DNA from: Altererythrobacter epoxidivorans
GTDB taxonomy: Bacteria; Pseudomonadota; Alphaproteobacteria; Sphingomonadales; Sphingomonadaceae
NCBI RefSeq assembly: GCF_001281485.1
Contig: NZ_CP012669.1
Location: 1,612,001 to 1,676,000, forward strand
Length of the DNA: 64,000 nucleotides
Direction: 5' to 3'
Shown: in pieces, positions 18,759-28,063 of the stretch
How the letters are laid out: every line of letters starts with the position of its first letter
Position numbering within the stretch: the stretch's first letter is position 1
Notes under the pieces: generated by a model
Seen by the model: the letters and a program-made list of their open reading frames with translations, nothing else
What the model was told of the DNA's origin: nothing
The model's database searches: none
Position numbers and translations under genes: made by a program

Positions 18759-20968
18759 GCGCCCTTCCCCAAGAGATCGAGCGTAGCGCCGACTATCTGG
18801 TCGCACGAAGGCATTGTAGCGGCATAGGCTGGCCCAGTTGGAATGAAGCTGTCCTGCGCGGTGAGGCGCGAATGGGGTATGTCCACGCGCTCTGTCAGCG
18901 TAGCCATCAAGGCTTCCGCAACTCCGCCGCTACGCCTCGTCTCGTCAACCACCAGAACCGCGCCACATCCTGAAACGGCATCGGCGATGGCCTGTTCTGG
19001 TAATGGCGTGAGCCAGCGCACGTCGACGATCCGCGCGTTGATCCCCTGCTTGGCCAGGAGCGAAACAGCCTGTGACGACAGGTAAACGCCATTGCCGAAA
19101 GTGACGATGGCGAGGTCCGTCCCGTCTCCGTGAACTCCGACCTCGCCCAAGCCGATAGTCGCATCACGTTCGGGGTATAGCTGCATCCATTCGCCATCGC
19201 CTGCTTCATGCAAGTCGCGCATGGGATAAAGTGCAATCGGTTCGAGGAAAGCGATCAGCCTCTGCTCTTCGCGGGCGAGCCTGACGCATTCGCGCAGCAT
19301 CATGGCAGCATCGCGGCCATTCGAAGGACACGCGAGTATGAGGCCCGGAATATCGCGCAGCACGGCGAGCGAATTGTCATTGTGGAAATGACCGCCGAAG
19401 CCCTTTTGATAGCCAAGCCCTGATATCCGGACGACCATCGGGTTCGTGTATTGCCCGTCGGAGAAGAACGGCAAGGTGGCTGCCTCTCCGCGCAACTGGT
19501 CTTCGGCATTGTGGAGGTAGGCCAGAAACTGGATTTCCGGGATTGGGACGAAACCGTTCTGGGCCATGCCGATGGCGAGACCGAGAATGGCCTGTTCGTC
19601 GAGCAAGGTGTCGATCACGCGAGCGCGGCCGAACCTGCTCGATAGGCGCTGCGTAACGCCATAATTGCCGCCCTTGCGACCGATGTCCTCACCCATCATG
19701 ACGACTTCGGGATGATCCAGCATCAGGTCAGTGAGCGCCATGTTGATCAGCTTGCCCATCGGCTGGGGCTTGGCCATCAGTGCGATATCCGATCCGAAAA
19801 CCGCAGCGCGTTCTTCTTCCGAAGGCTGTTTGGCAATCGCACAGTCCCGCTTCGGCGGGATCAGGCTCGCCATGACCTGGTCGGCGTTTTCAAGTCTCGC
19901 GCGCTTGACGACTTCGTCTGCAATGCGGGCTACCCGGCGGCCGGTTTCTTCGTAGATCGCCAGGGCATCTGAAGCGGGCAGCACCTCGGCTTCCTCAAGC
20001 TGGCGAACCATGTGCAGCAGCGGGTCCTGTGCCTCCTCCGCCTCGACTTCCTGGCGCGAGAGATAGGCCATCGCGACATCCGCGCCTGCATGTCCATACA
20101 GGCGGATCGTGCGCACATGCAGGAAGGCAGGCTTGCGGCGCGTCCGGACGTATTCCGCAGCCTGCTTGGCGACCTTGAAGGTCTCGTAGATGTCGAGTCC
20201 GTCGCACTCGAAGTACCTGATGCCAGGACGGTTCTGAAAGGTCGCCTTGACCCAACCGGTCGGCGTTTTCGTCGAAATTCCGATCCCGTTGTCTTCGCAA
20301 ACGAACAGCAGTGGCAAAGGGACCGACTGGTAGCTGGTCCACGCGGCCGTGTTGAACGCACCCTGCGCCGTCGAGTGGTTCACGGAAGCATCGCCAAACG
20401 AACAATAGATGATCGCATCGTCCGGCAATTGCTTGAATTCCGGCGGACAACGTTTGGCAAGTCCGAGTGAGTAGGCCGCGCCGACCGCCTTGGGCAGATG
20501 ACTGGCGATCGTCGAAGTCTGCGGCGGGATGTTGAGTTGTTTCGAACCGAGCACCTTGTGGCGTCCGCCCGAAATCGGATCATCGACCGCACACGAATAG
20601 GACAAGAGGATATCCCAAGCCGTCGTCTGGCCGCCCTGCCGCTCTGCCACCTGCTCGCTTCGCTGGATCTGGAAGGCAGTGTCGCGATAGTGCAGGAATG
20701 CCATGTCGGTGGGGCGAAGTGCCGCCGCAATGGCCGCCAACCCCTCGTGGCCCGATGGCCCGATGGAGTAATACCCCTGCCCCGCCGCCTGCATTTTCCG
20801 GCTTTGACGGTCGATCGCGCGGGTCAGGCATGCGCTGCGAAAGATCGAAAGGGCGAGCCTGTCGTCGAGCGGTCCTGCAGGGGCTCGCCCCGCAGGAAAA
20901 TCACCGGCTGCGACGCGTCGCAGGAAATTCTCATGGACGACCGTTACGCGATCGTTCGGCGCACTCAT
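18755..20968 (-). CDS. Fused E1 alpha-beta 2-oxoacid dehydrogenase component (TPP-dependent)
   Basis: This 737-residue protein joins both E1 subunits in one chain. Residues about 35-350 are E1-alpha with the thiamine-diphosphate motif (FGDASVNHSTAQGAFNTAAW, then CEDNGIGIST). Residues about 405-737 are E1-beta (MGEDIGRKGGNYGVTQRL, TLLDEQAILGLAIGMA, VDETRRSGGVAEAL). Separate subunits are normal in branched-chain and pyruvate dehydrogenases of this type. E1 decarboxylates a 2-oxoacid and passes the acyl group to lipoate on E2, but no E2 or E3 gene is next to it. Instead the stop overlaps the start of a FabD-like gene. Substrate is unknown, a branched-chain 2-oxoacid being the best guess. Confidence 0.85.
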   Translation of the reverse strand: MSAPNDRVTVVHENFLRRVAAGDFPAGRAPAGPLDDRLALSIFRSACLTRAIDRQSRKMQAAGQGYYSIGPSGHEGLAAIAAALRPTDMAFLHYRDTAFQIQRSEQVAERQGGQTTAWDILLSYSCAVDDPISGGRHKVLGSKQLNIPPQTSTIASHLPKAVGAAYSLGLAKRCPPEFKQLPDDAIIYCSFGDASVNHSTAQGAFNTAAWTSYQSVPLPLLFVCEDNGIGISTKTPTGWVKATFQNRPGIRYFECDGLDIYETFKVAKQAAEYVRTRRKPAFLHVRTIRLYGHAGADVAMAYLSRQEVEAEEAQDPLLHMVRQLEEAEVLPASDALAIYEETGRRVARIADEVVKRARLENADQVMASLIPPKRDCAIAKQPSEEERAAVFGSDIALMAKPQPMGKLINMALTDLMLDHPEVVMMGEDIGRKGGNYGVTQRLSSRFGRARVIDTLLDEQAILGLAIGMAQNGFVPIPEIQFLAYLHNAEDQLRGEAATLPFFSDGQYTNPMVVRISGLGYQKGFGGHFHNDNSLAVLRDIPGLILACPSNGRDAAMMLRECVRLAREEQRLIAFLEPIALYPMRDLHEAGDGEWMQLYPERDATIGLGEVGVHGDGTDLAIVTFGNGVYLSSQAVSLLAKQGINARIVDVRWLTPLPEQAIADAVSGCGAVLVVDETRRSGGVAEALMATLTERVDIPHSRLTAQDSFIPTGPAYAATMPSCDQIVGATLDLLGKGA

Positions 20969-20980
20969 TGCTGTCCGCCC

Positions 20981-21379
20981 CTATTCTTCTTCGTCGAGGT
21001 CGCGGGCGACCTTGGGATCGCGCAGCAACATTTCGATACGGTCGGCTTCGTCGAAGCTTTCATCGGCCCTGAACTTGAGCTTCGGCGCAAACTTCAGCCC
21101 CAATCGCTTGGCAACTTCGCGCTGCAGGAAAGCCGTGTTCTGGCGCAAAGCTGTGACGATCTCGCCCTCGTCCTTGCCCAGCAGGGGTTTGACGTAGGCG
21201 GTCGCATTGCGCAGGTCCGGCGTCATCCGCACCTCGGTCACAGCGATATTCGCGGCCGAGACACGCTCGTCATGAACCTCCTGCCGCGCGAGAAGTTCGG
21301 ACAGGATGTGGCGCACCCGTTCGCTGACTTTCAGTACGCGGACGGAGTGCTGCTCGGGGGTGAATTGTTGTCGTGCCAT
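20981..21379 (-). CDS. rbfA: 30S ribosome-binding factor A
   Basis: This 132-residue protein helps mature the 16S rRNA 5' end during small-subunit assembly, notably in the cold. It shows the KH-like core ([19 protein letters not shown], then [19 protein letters not shown] strand and AYVKPLLG) and the segment [25 protein letters not shown]. It is the last gene of the rimP-nusA-infB operon. Its ATG overlaps the preceding stop by one base (TGATG). Confidence 0.93.
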   Translation of the reverse strand: MARQQFTPEQHSVRVLKVSERVRHILSELLARQEVHDERVSAANIAVTEVRMTPDLRNATAYVKPLLGKDEGEIVTALRQNTAFLQREVAKRLGLKFAPKLKFRADESFDEADRIEMLLRDPKVARDLDEEE

Positions 21380-21927
21380 CAGGCTGTCATCTTACCAAGA
21401 ATACGTTTTAGCGAGCTCATATTGCGCGCCGTCCCCTTACAGCCAAGCCTCCGTTCGAGGAACTTGTTTGAAAGGTCGGACACGCCAACCCCGTGCACAT
21501 AGTCCAGAAACAGGACCCGGTCACCCAGTGCGAGGCGTTCGCTTCCCCTTGCGCTGTGTTCCACGATAACGGCTTCGACCGCTGCCACATCGGGTTGCTG
21601 GCTGAGGAAGATCGAATGGACCATTTTGTCGGTGCCGTGTTCCGGTCCGGTTCCGTGAAACGGATTGTCTTCGATGGCCGAGCGGATCTGGGCAGTCGTG
21701 CGAACCATCGCACAGGATTTGAAGCCGAAACGCTGCTGGACGACGCTTTCAAGCCGCATTTCCAACATGGCAGGATCGTGTGCATCGGGAAGGATCACAT
21801 TGCCGCTGGCCGCGACCGTCGACACGTCTCCGAACCCGGCATCTTCCAGCGCGTCCACCAGGTCGACCATCTTGATCCGGTTTCCGCCGACATTGATGCT
21901 GCCGAGAAAAGCGACCACGCGCCCCAT
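21379..21927 (-). CDS. DUF1697 protein
   Basis: This 182-residue protein matches the DUF1697 family: [27 protein letters not shown] at the start, then [13 protein letters not shown] and a C-terminal [11 protein letters not shown]. The family has no established biochemical function. It sits between the thioesterase gene and rbfA inside the ribosome-maturation operon and overlaps rbfA by one base, so it is co-translated with it. The ATG at 21927 lies five bases after the thioesterase stop at 21933. Confidence 0.88.
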   Translation of the reverse strand: MGRVVAFLGSINVGGNRIKMVDLVDALEDAGFGDVSTVAASGNVILPDAHDPAMLEMRLESVVQQRFGFKSCAMVRTTAQIRSAIEDNPFHGTGPEHGTDKMVHSIFLSQQPDVAAVEAVIVEHSARGSERLALGDRVLFLDYVHGVGVSDLSNKFLERRLGCKGTARNMSSLKRILGKMTA

Positions 21928-21932
21928 CAGCG

Positions 21933-22352
21933 CTAGCCGGCGCCGCCCGGCCTTGGCGTCGGGATGGCAGTGCTTGTGGATCGTGCGAGAAGACGCCCTT
22001 CGAGGTCGAACAATTCGCCTTCGAGGAAGATCACCCTCTTGCCCCGCCTGATCACCCTGCCCTTGCCGATCACCGGACCGGCCATCACAGGACGCAGCAG
22101 CGTCATGGTGATGTCGAGGTTGAGCGGCGCTTCTGCGTGATCGGTCGCCCAGACATGCGCCCAGCCCATTACCTCGTCGAGAAAGCCTGCGACCAGCCCT
22201 CCCTGCACGCTTCCGCGCGGAGTAATAAAGCTGTCGGGAGCCCGAAAACGGAGCGTGATTTCCTCACGCTCCGCATCGAAACTGTCGAACTCCACACCCA
22301 TCAGGTCGGCGTGGGCCGCGCCCAAGGCGTGCTTTGCTGGATCGGCGCTCAC
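21933..22352 (-). CDS. PaaI-type hotdog thioesterase
   Basis: This 139-residue protein has a single hotdog domain. The segment PRGSVQGGLVAGFLDEVMGWA corresponds to the helix that carries the catalytic acidic residue in PaaI/YdiI thioesterases, which hydrolyse acyl-CoA esters. Its start overlaps the infB stop (ATGA). Its place inside a translation operon probably reflects co-expression rather than a shared pathway. Substrate is unknown. Confidence 0.83.
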   Translation of the reverse strand: MSADPAKHALGAAHADLMGVEFDSFDAEREEITLRFRAPDSFITPRGSVQGGLVAGFLDEVMGWAHVWATDHAEAPLNLDITMTLLRPVMAGPVIGKGRVIRRGKRVIFLEGELFDLEGRLLARSTSTAIPTPRPGGAG

Positions 22353-24877
22353 AGAGTGCGTTCACGTTCCTCGACTTCGAAGACTTCCAGCTGGTCGCCC
22401 GCCTGGATGTCGTTCGTATCGGCGAGGACCACACCGCATTCGAGACCGGCGCGGACTTCGTCCACGTCGTCCTTGAAGCGGCGCAGCGACGCGATAGTCG
22501 TGGCCGAGACAATGACGTCGTCGCGGGTGAGACGAGCGTGCAGACCCTTGCGGATGACACCCTCTTCCACCAGCAGGCCGGCTGCCTTGTCGCGCTTGCC
22601 CGAACGGAACACTTCCTTGACCGCAGCACGGCCGACAACGTTCTCGATCCGCTCCGGACCAAGCTCGCCCGCCATCTCCTTCGCGATTTCCTCGGTCAGG
22701 TGATAGATGACGTCGTAATACTTCATTTCGACGCCGTCGCGCTTCACCAGTTCGCGTGCCTTGGCATTGGGACGAACGTTGAAGCCGATAATCGGTGCGT
22801 TCGAAGCCGAGGCCAGCGACACATCGCTTTCGGTAATCGCGCCGACACCTGCGTGCAGGACACGCACCTTGATCTCGTCATTCGAGAGATTGTGAAGCGC
22901 GGTGTTGATCGCTTCGACCGAACCCTGGACGTCGGCCTTCACCACGACCGGGAATTCGATCACGTTCGAAGCGAGGTTGTTGAACATGGTGTCGAAGCTG
23001 GTCGGGGCCAGCGCGGTGCGCTTCTCGGTCGCCTTTTCCTGACGGTATTGGGCAACTTCGCGGGCGCGCTGCTCGTTTTCAACCACGGTGAGCGTATCAC
23101 CGGCGCTCGGCACACCGCCGAGGCCAAGAACCTCGACCGGCATCGAAGGACCGGCTTCCTTGATCTGCTTGCCCTGGTCGTTGACGATCGCACGAACACG
23201 GCCGCTCTCGGTACCGACAACGAAGGTATCGCCGCGCTTCAAGGTGCCGCGCGTGATGAGCACGGTCGCAACCGGGCCGCGGCCCTTGTCGAGCTGCGCT
23301 TCGATCACGGTCGCCTCGGCCATACGGTCGGGGTTTGCCTTGAGTTCGAGCAGCTCTGCCTGAAGCGCGATCTTTTCGAGGAGTTCATCCAGGCCGGTCT
23401 TTTCCTTCGCGGAAATCTCCACGTCCTGCACATCGCCCGACATCTTCTCGACGATGACCTCGTGTTCGAGCAGGCGGGTGCGGATGTTGTCCGGATTGGC
23501 CTCTGGCTTGTCGACCTTGTTGATCGCCACGATCATCGGAACGCCAGCAGCCTTCGTATGATTGATGGCCTCGATCGTCTGCGGCATGATGCCATCGTCA
23601 GCTGCCACGACGAGCACGACGATATCGGTGACGTTCGCGCCGCGCTGACGCATCTCGGTAAAGGCAGCGTGGCCCGGCGTATCGAGGAAGGTGACCGTAT
23701 CGCCGCCCTTCGTTTTCACCTGATAGCTGCCGATATGTTGCGTAATGCCGCCGGCTTCGCCCTTCACGACATTGGCACCGCGAAGTGCATCGAGAAGCGA
23801 GGTCTTGCCGTGATCGACGTGGCCCATGATGGTTACGACCGGCGGACGCGGCTTCAGCGTTTCTTCGGGATCCTGATCCTGCGAGGTGTCGATATCGACA
23901 TCGCTTTCGGAAACGCGGGTGACGTTGTGTCCGAACTGATCGACCAGCAGCTCGGCCGTATCCTGGTCGATCGTCTGGTTGACGGTCACCATCATGCCGA
24001 GATTGAACAGCTCCTTCACCAGGTCGGCACCCTTTTCCGCCATGCGGTTGGCGAGTTCCTGGACCGTGATCGCTTCCGGCACGACGACGTCGCGCACCTG
24101 CTTTTCACGCGGAGCGGCGGGGCCACCGTGGAGGCGGCGTTCCTTTTCACGCGCACGCTTGAGCGCTGCGAGCGAACGGGCGCGACGCCCTTCGTCCTCG
24201 TTGAGCGCCTTGGTGACCGTAAGCTTGCCAGAACGACGCTTGTCCTTCGGGTTTGCCACCGCGCCGCGAGCAGGCTTTTCTTCTTTTTTCTTCTTGTCCG
24301 GACGCTTCGGCTCGGGACGTGCGACAGGCGTGAACTTGCGCGGGCTGGGCGCAGCCTTGCCCGATCCGTCGTCAGCTTCCGATTCGTCGCTTTCAACCGG
24401 TTCCTCGGCCGCAGGCGCTTCGGCAGCGGCCTTAGCTTCTTCGGCAGCGCGCTTCTCGGCTTCTTCCTCGGCCTTGCGGTTTTCTTCGGCGCGACGCTTC
24501 TCGTCTTCGGCTGCCTTCTTGGCAGCCTGATCATCGCGCTTGCGCGCTTCTTCTGCCAGACGCAGGCGCTCTTCTTCGGCCTCGCGCTGCAAACGCGCGA
24601 CGCGTTCCTGCGGGGTTTCGGAAGGAGCTGCCGGTTTCTTCGGCGGCGCAGCCTTCTTCGGCGCTTCCTGAACGGGTTCAGGCGCGGGTGCGGGCGTCGG
24701 GGTCGGCTCCGGCGCCGGAGCGGTTTCGCCCGGCTTCAGCAGCTTGCGGCGGCGCTTGACCTCAACCGCAACCTTGTTGGTGCGGCCGTGGCTGAAGGTC
24801 TGCTTGACCTCTCCAGCATCGACCGACCTCTTCAGGCCAAGCGGTTTACGGGCAGGTTTGTTTTCTTCGTCGCTCAT
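22349..24877 (-). CDS. infB: Translation initiation factor IF-2
   Basis: This 842-residue GTPase brings initiator tRNA to the 30S subunit. The N-terminal 250 residues are low-complexity and charged: alanine-, proline-, glutamate- and lysine-rich, with a short IF2-assoc segment at the very start ([16 protein letters not shown]). The GTPase core then follows with [12 protein letters not shown] (G1), DTPGHAAF (G3) and NKVD (G4). Domains II to IV occupy the C-terminal 450 residues. It follows the YlxR gene by 24 bases and overlaps the downstream thioesterase start. Confidence 0.97.
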   Translation of the reverse strand: MSDEENKPARKPLGLKRSVDAGEVKQTFSHGRTNKVAVEVKRRRKLLKPGETAPAPEPTPTPAPAPEPVQEAPKKAAPPKKPAAPSETPQERVARLQREAEEERLRLAEEARKRDDQAAKKAAEDEKRRAEENRKAEEEAEKRAAEEAKAAAEAPAAEEPVESDESEADDGSGKAAPSPRKFTPVARPEPKRPDKKKKEEKPARGAVANPKDKRRSGKLTVTKALNEDEGRRARSLAALKRAREKERRLHGGPAAPREKQVRDVVVPEAITVQELANRMAEKGADLVKELFNLGMMVTVNQTIDQDTAELLVDQFGHNVTRVSESDVDIDTSQDQDPEETLKPRPPVVTIMGHVDHGKTSLLDALRGANVVKGEAGGITQHIGSYQVKTKGGDTVTFLDTPGHAAFTEMRQRGANVTDIVVLVVAADDGIMPQTIEAINHTKAAGVPMIVAINKVDKPEANPDNIRTRLLEHEVIVEKMSGDVQDVEISAKEKTGLDELLEKIALQAELLELKANPDRMAEATVIEAQLDKGRGPVATVLITRGTLKRGDTFVVGTESGRVRAIVNDQGKQIKEAGPSMPVEVLGLGGVPSAGDTLTVVENEQRAREVAQYRQEKATEKRTALAPTSFDTMFNNLASNVIEFPVVVKADVQGSVEAINTALHNLSNDEIKVRVLHAGVGAITESDVSLASASNAPIIGFNVRPNAKARELVKRDGVEMKYYDVIYHLTEEIAKEMAGELGPERIENVVGRAAVKEVFRSGKRDKAAGLLVEEGVIRKGLHARLTRDDVIVSATTIASLRRFKDDVDEVRAGLECGVVLADTNDIQAGDQLEVFEVEERERTL

Positions 24878-24901
24878 CTAGCTTGCTATTCCTTCACGCA
24901 T

Positions 24902-25672
24902 TCAATTCGTCGTATCGGCATGCGCATCCTGCGCACAACCGTCTGATTCTTCACGGGTCTCAGTCCCGATAAACTTCTGCAGGCGTACGAGGGACGATGC
25001 CACCCGCTGTGCCGCCATGCGGCCTCCGCCCTGGCCGCTCACCCCCAGATGAACGACATTGTCGCGGCCCAATGCCACAGACAAAGCCGCACGGTCCAGT
25101 GGCAAGACGGTACCGCGCTCTCCGCTTCCTTCCGCCTCGCGACCGACACGCCAGGCCTGATCGAGCTTCTTGCGCCCATCTTCACTGGCATCGGACGCGT
25201 GCATCAGCAGCGCCACACGCCCAGCGCGGGCCTGTTCCGCAATGCGATCCGAGCCGAGCAGCAAATGCCCTGCACGCATTTCAAGGCCGAGCCGGTCGCG
25301 GAAGCTGCGAGTCAGCGCATCTTCGATCATTTGCGGCAATTGATCGGGAATCCTGAGCGGAGCCCCTTTGAATGCACGCGCCAGCGCACCCTTCAGATGG
25401 CCCTTGGCGAGCGCTTCTTCAAGTTGAGTGCGCGAAACACCGATCCAGGCACCGCGACCAGGCGCTTTCGCCCCTGGATCGGGCAGCACGTCACCGTCAG
25501 GCGAAATTGCGAGACGCATCAGCGATGCGCGCGCCGCATGATCCCCTGTCAGGATACAGCGCCGTTCGGGCTCTTTCCTGTTCGCGCAGGACTTTCCGGG
25601 CCCGGAAGTGCTCCGGGCCTCGGCATCTTCAGCGATGTCGGGCGTCAGGCGCTCATTGGGTGGAGTCCGCAT
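24902..25672 (-). CDS. YlxR (DUF448) RNA-binding protein with L7Ae-like C-terminal domain
   Basis: This 256-residue protein has the YlxR/DUF448 domain at about residues 28-105 (ERRCILTGDHAARASLMRLAISPDG, then GRGAWIGVSRTQLEEAL). A C-terminal L7Ae/S12e-like domain follows (LGLEMRAGHLLLGSDRIAEQARAGRVALLMHASDAS). Fusion of these two domains is common in alphaproteobacteria. YlxR is the regular partner between nusA and infB and is thought to bind RNA. The start codon lies inside the end of nusA, with a 20-base overlap. Confidence 0.9.
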   Translation of the reverse strand: MRTPPNERLTPDIAEDAEARSTSGPGKSCANRKEPERRCILTGDHAARASLMRLAISPDGDVLPDPGAKAPGRGAWIGVSRTQLEEALAKGHLKGALARAFKGAPLRIPDQLPQMIEDALTRSFRDRLGLEMRAGHLLLGSDRIAEQARAGRVALLMHASDASEDGRKKLDQAWRVGREAEGSGERGTVLPLDRAALSVALGRDNVVHLGVSGQGGGRMAAQRVASSLVRLQKFIGTETREESDGCAQDAHADTTN

Positions 25673-27314
25673 CAGCGGCCTCCTGCGTTGCTGCCTCGGT
25701 GGATTCGGCGGGTGCCGCTACCTCTTCGTCGTCGAACCAGTGTGCACGGGCAGCCATGATGATCTCGTTGCCCTGCTCTTCGGAAAGACCGTATTCGCCC
25801 AGAACGCCGCCCTTGTCCTGCTCGCGCTGCGGACGACGCATCGGCGGACCATCGGCATTGCCGCGACGGCGAGGAGCTTCGCGCTTCTTCGCGATCAGTT
25901 CGTCGGTTGCGAGGTCGGCGAGATCGTCGAGCGTCTTGATCCCTGCCTTGCCGAGCGTGACAAGCATCGCTTCGGTCAGGTGCGGAATTTCCGCCAGATC
26001 ATCTTCCACACCGAGTGCCTGGCGCTCTTCGCGATAGGTCGCTTCCTGGCGCTCGAGAGCTTCGATTGCACGGCTCTGCAGTTCCTCTGCCAGCTCTTCG
26101 TCGAACCCTTCGATGCTGGCGAGTTCGGCCAGTTCGACATAGGCGACTTCTTCAAGCTCGGCGAAGCCTTCGGCAACCAGGAGCTGCGACAGCGTTTCGT
26201 CGACGTCGAGTTCTTCCTCGAACATCTTCGAACGCTCGGCAAATTCCTTGCTCCGCTTCTCGCTAGCTTCTTCCTCGGTCATGATATCGATCTGGTTGCC
26301 GGTCAGCTGGCTTGCCAGACGAACGTTCTGACCGCGGCGGCCGATGGCCAGCGACAGCTGGTCGTCGGGCACGACGACTTCGATGCGGCTCTCGTCTTCA
26401 TCGAGCACGACGCGGCTGACCGTTGCTGGCTGCAGCGCGTTGACGATGAAGGTCGCCTGATCGTCCGACCAGGGGATGATGTCGATCTTTTCGCCCTGCA
26501 ATTCTTGGACGACCGCCTGAACGCGGCTACCCTTCATGCCGACACAGGCACCGACCGGGTCGATGCTGCTGTCGTGGCTGATCACGCCGATCTTGGCGCG
26601 GCTGCCCGGATCGCGGGCTGCGGCCTTGATCTCGATAATGCCGTCGTAGATTTCGGGCACTTCCTGCGCGAACAGCTTTTTCATGAAGTCGGGGTGCGCA
26701 CGGCTGAGGAAAATCTGCGGGCCGCGGTTGTTGCGCTCGACCTTGGTAATCAGCGCGCGAACGCGTTCGCCGACACGAGCTGCCTCGCGCGGGATCTGCT
26801 GGTCACGGCGGATGACGCCTTCGGCGCGGCCGAGGTTGACGATCACATGGCCGAATTCGACCGACTTGATCACGCCGGTGATGACTTCGCCTGCGCGATC
26901 CTTGAATTCTTCGTACTGGCGCTCGCGCTCTGCATCGCGGACCTTCTGGAAGATCACCTGCTTCGCGCTCTGCGCGTCGATGCGACCGAGATCGACCGGC
27001 GGCAGCGGGTCGACGATGAAGTCGCCGATGCTGGCATCCTTCTCGAGCTTCTGCGCAGCCTTCAGGTCGATCTGCTTGAAGTAATCTTCAACCTCTTCGA
27101 CGACCTCGACGACGCGCCACAAGCGAAGGTCGCCGGTCTGCGGATCGAGTTTTGCACGAATGTCGTTTTCGGCGCCGTAGCGGTTACGCGCGCTCTTCTG
27201 GATCGCCTCTTCCATCGCTTCGATGACGATCGCCTTGTCGATCATCTTTTCGGAAGCAACCGAGTTCGCAATCGCGAGCAGCTCGGCCTTGTTGGCGGAA
27301 ATTGCACTGGCCAT
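25653..27314 (-). CDS. nusA: Transcription termination/antitermination factor NusA
   Basis: This 553-residue protein binds RNA polymerase and the nascent RNA, controlling pausing, termination and rRNA antitermination. The domains in order are the N-terminal polymerase-binding domain, S1 (GVIKSVEFGHVIVNLGRAEG), two KH domains (VGMKGSRVQAVVQELQGEKIDI and IGRRGQNVRLASQL), and a long acidic C-terminal region with helix-hairpin-helix repeats (LTEAMLVTLGKAGIKTLDDLADLATDEL). Its ATG overlaps the rimP stop by one base. Confidence 0.97.
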   Translation of the reverse strand: MASAISANKAELLAIANSVASEKMIDKAIVIEAMEEAIQKSARNRYGAENDIRAKLDPQTGDLRLWRVVEVVEEVEDYFKQIDLKAAQKLEKDASIGDFIVDPLPPVDLGRIDAQSAKQVIFQKVRDAERERQYEEFKDRAGEVITGVIKSVEFGHVIVNLGRAEGVIRRDQQIPREAARVGERVRALITKVERNNRGPQIFLSRAHPDFMKKLFAQEVPEIYDGIIEIKAAARDPGSRAKIGVISHDSSIDPVGACVGMKGSRVQAVVQELQGEKIDIIPWSDDQATFIVNALQPATVSRVVLDEDESRIEVVVPDDQLSLAIGRRGQNVRLASQLTGNQIDIMTEEEASEKRSKEFAERSKMFEEELDVDETLSQLLVAEGFAELEEVAYVELAELASIEGFDEELAEELQSRAIEALERQEATYREERQALGVEDDLAEIPHLTEAMLVTLGKAGIKTLDDLADLATDELIAKKREAPRRRGNADGPPMRRPQREQDKGGVLGEYGLSEEQGNEIIMAARAHWFDDEEVAAPAESTEAATQEAADADSTQ

Positions 27315-27880
27315 CAGTCGTCAGCCTTTTCTTCTTCGTCTTCGACTATGTCCTCGGCACCACTGGTGTCGAGAGGTTGCGTTGCAGCGATCAGTTCGTC
27401 GGTGAGGACGAGCTTGGCGCTATGAATATTGTCGAGCGGGAAGGAAACCTCCCCCGCTTTGTTATCCGCGACCGTCACGGTTTCGCCGTCGATGCCGACC
27501 AATGGCCCGCGCAGATTGCGATGACCGTCGACCTTCTCGACCAGCGAAATCTTCGCTTCGTGGCCCGCCCAGTTGGCGAAATCCTTGGGCCGGGTTAGCG
27601 GCCGGTCGATGCCTGGTGACGAGACTTCGAGGTGGTAGGCGCCCTCAATCAGCACCTCACCCGCTTCCTCCAGCGCATCGATCCGCTCGGACACGCGGCG
27701 GCTCAGGGCTGCACACTGTTCGATGATCAGCTGGCCGGTCGCCGGATCCTCCGCCATGATTTGCAGCGCCATGCCGCCATCACCAGCCTCGGACTGGACC
27801 ATTTTCACGCGCACGAGATCAAATCCCAGAGCCTGAGCTTCGGGTTCGATAACTTCGTTCAATCGCGCGATATTCGCCAT
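27314..27880 (-). CDS. rimP: Ribosome maturation factor RimP
   Basis: This 188-residue protein aids assembly of the 30S subunit. It has the RimP N-domain (LGFDLVRVKMV, then CAALSRRVSERIDA) and the SPGIDRPLTRPKDFANWAGHEAKI linker to the SH3-like C-domain. I chose the ATG at 27878-27880; upstream in-frame residues look noncoding. It is the first gene of the operon rimP-nusA-ylxR-infB-thioesterase-DUF1697-rbfA. The operon promoter must lie in 27881-28011. Confidence 0.94.
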   Translation of the reverse strand: MANIARLNEVIEPEAQALGFDLVRVKMVQSEAGDGGMALQIMAEDPATGQLIIEQCAALSRRVSERIDALEEAGEVLIEGAYHLEVSSPGIDRPLTRPKDFANWAGHEAKISLVEKVDGHRNLRGPLVGIDGETVTVADNKAGEVSFPLDNIHSAKLVLTDELIAATQPLDTSGAEDIVEDEEEKADD

Positions 27881-28011
27881 TCGGTCTCCATCGGATCGAG
27901 CATTGCAGAAACGGTTTTTCGTGCCGGCCCCTTTCGGCGCCAGCATCCAAACCTTGTATCGACAATGTCGGGATAAGCTGCAGATAGGCGCGAGGCGCGC
28001 CGAATGCAACG

Positions 28012-28040
28012 AAAAAGGGCCCGGCGTGAACCGGGCCCTT
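28012..28040 (-). terminator. Rho-independent terminator of the subtilase gene
   Basis: AAGGGCCCGG at 28015-28024 and CCGGGCCCTT at 28031-28040 form a perfect ten-pair stem with a six-base loop. On the minus strand it is followed by a T-run. It lies 24 bases after the subtilase stop. On the plus strand the following bases are CGTTTTCG, so it may stop both directions. Confidence 0.88.
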
Positions 28041-28063
28041 CGTTTTCGTAGCGAGGTCCAGTT

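Noticed and set aside
22334..24946. An 870-codon open frame antisense to infB
   Set aside because: It mirrors the codon bias of infB and has long Phe/Leu/Arg runs opposite the Lys/Glu-rich IF-2 start; no recognisable protein.
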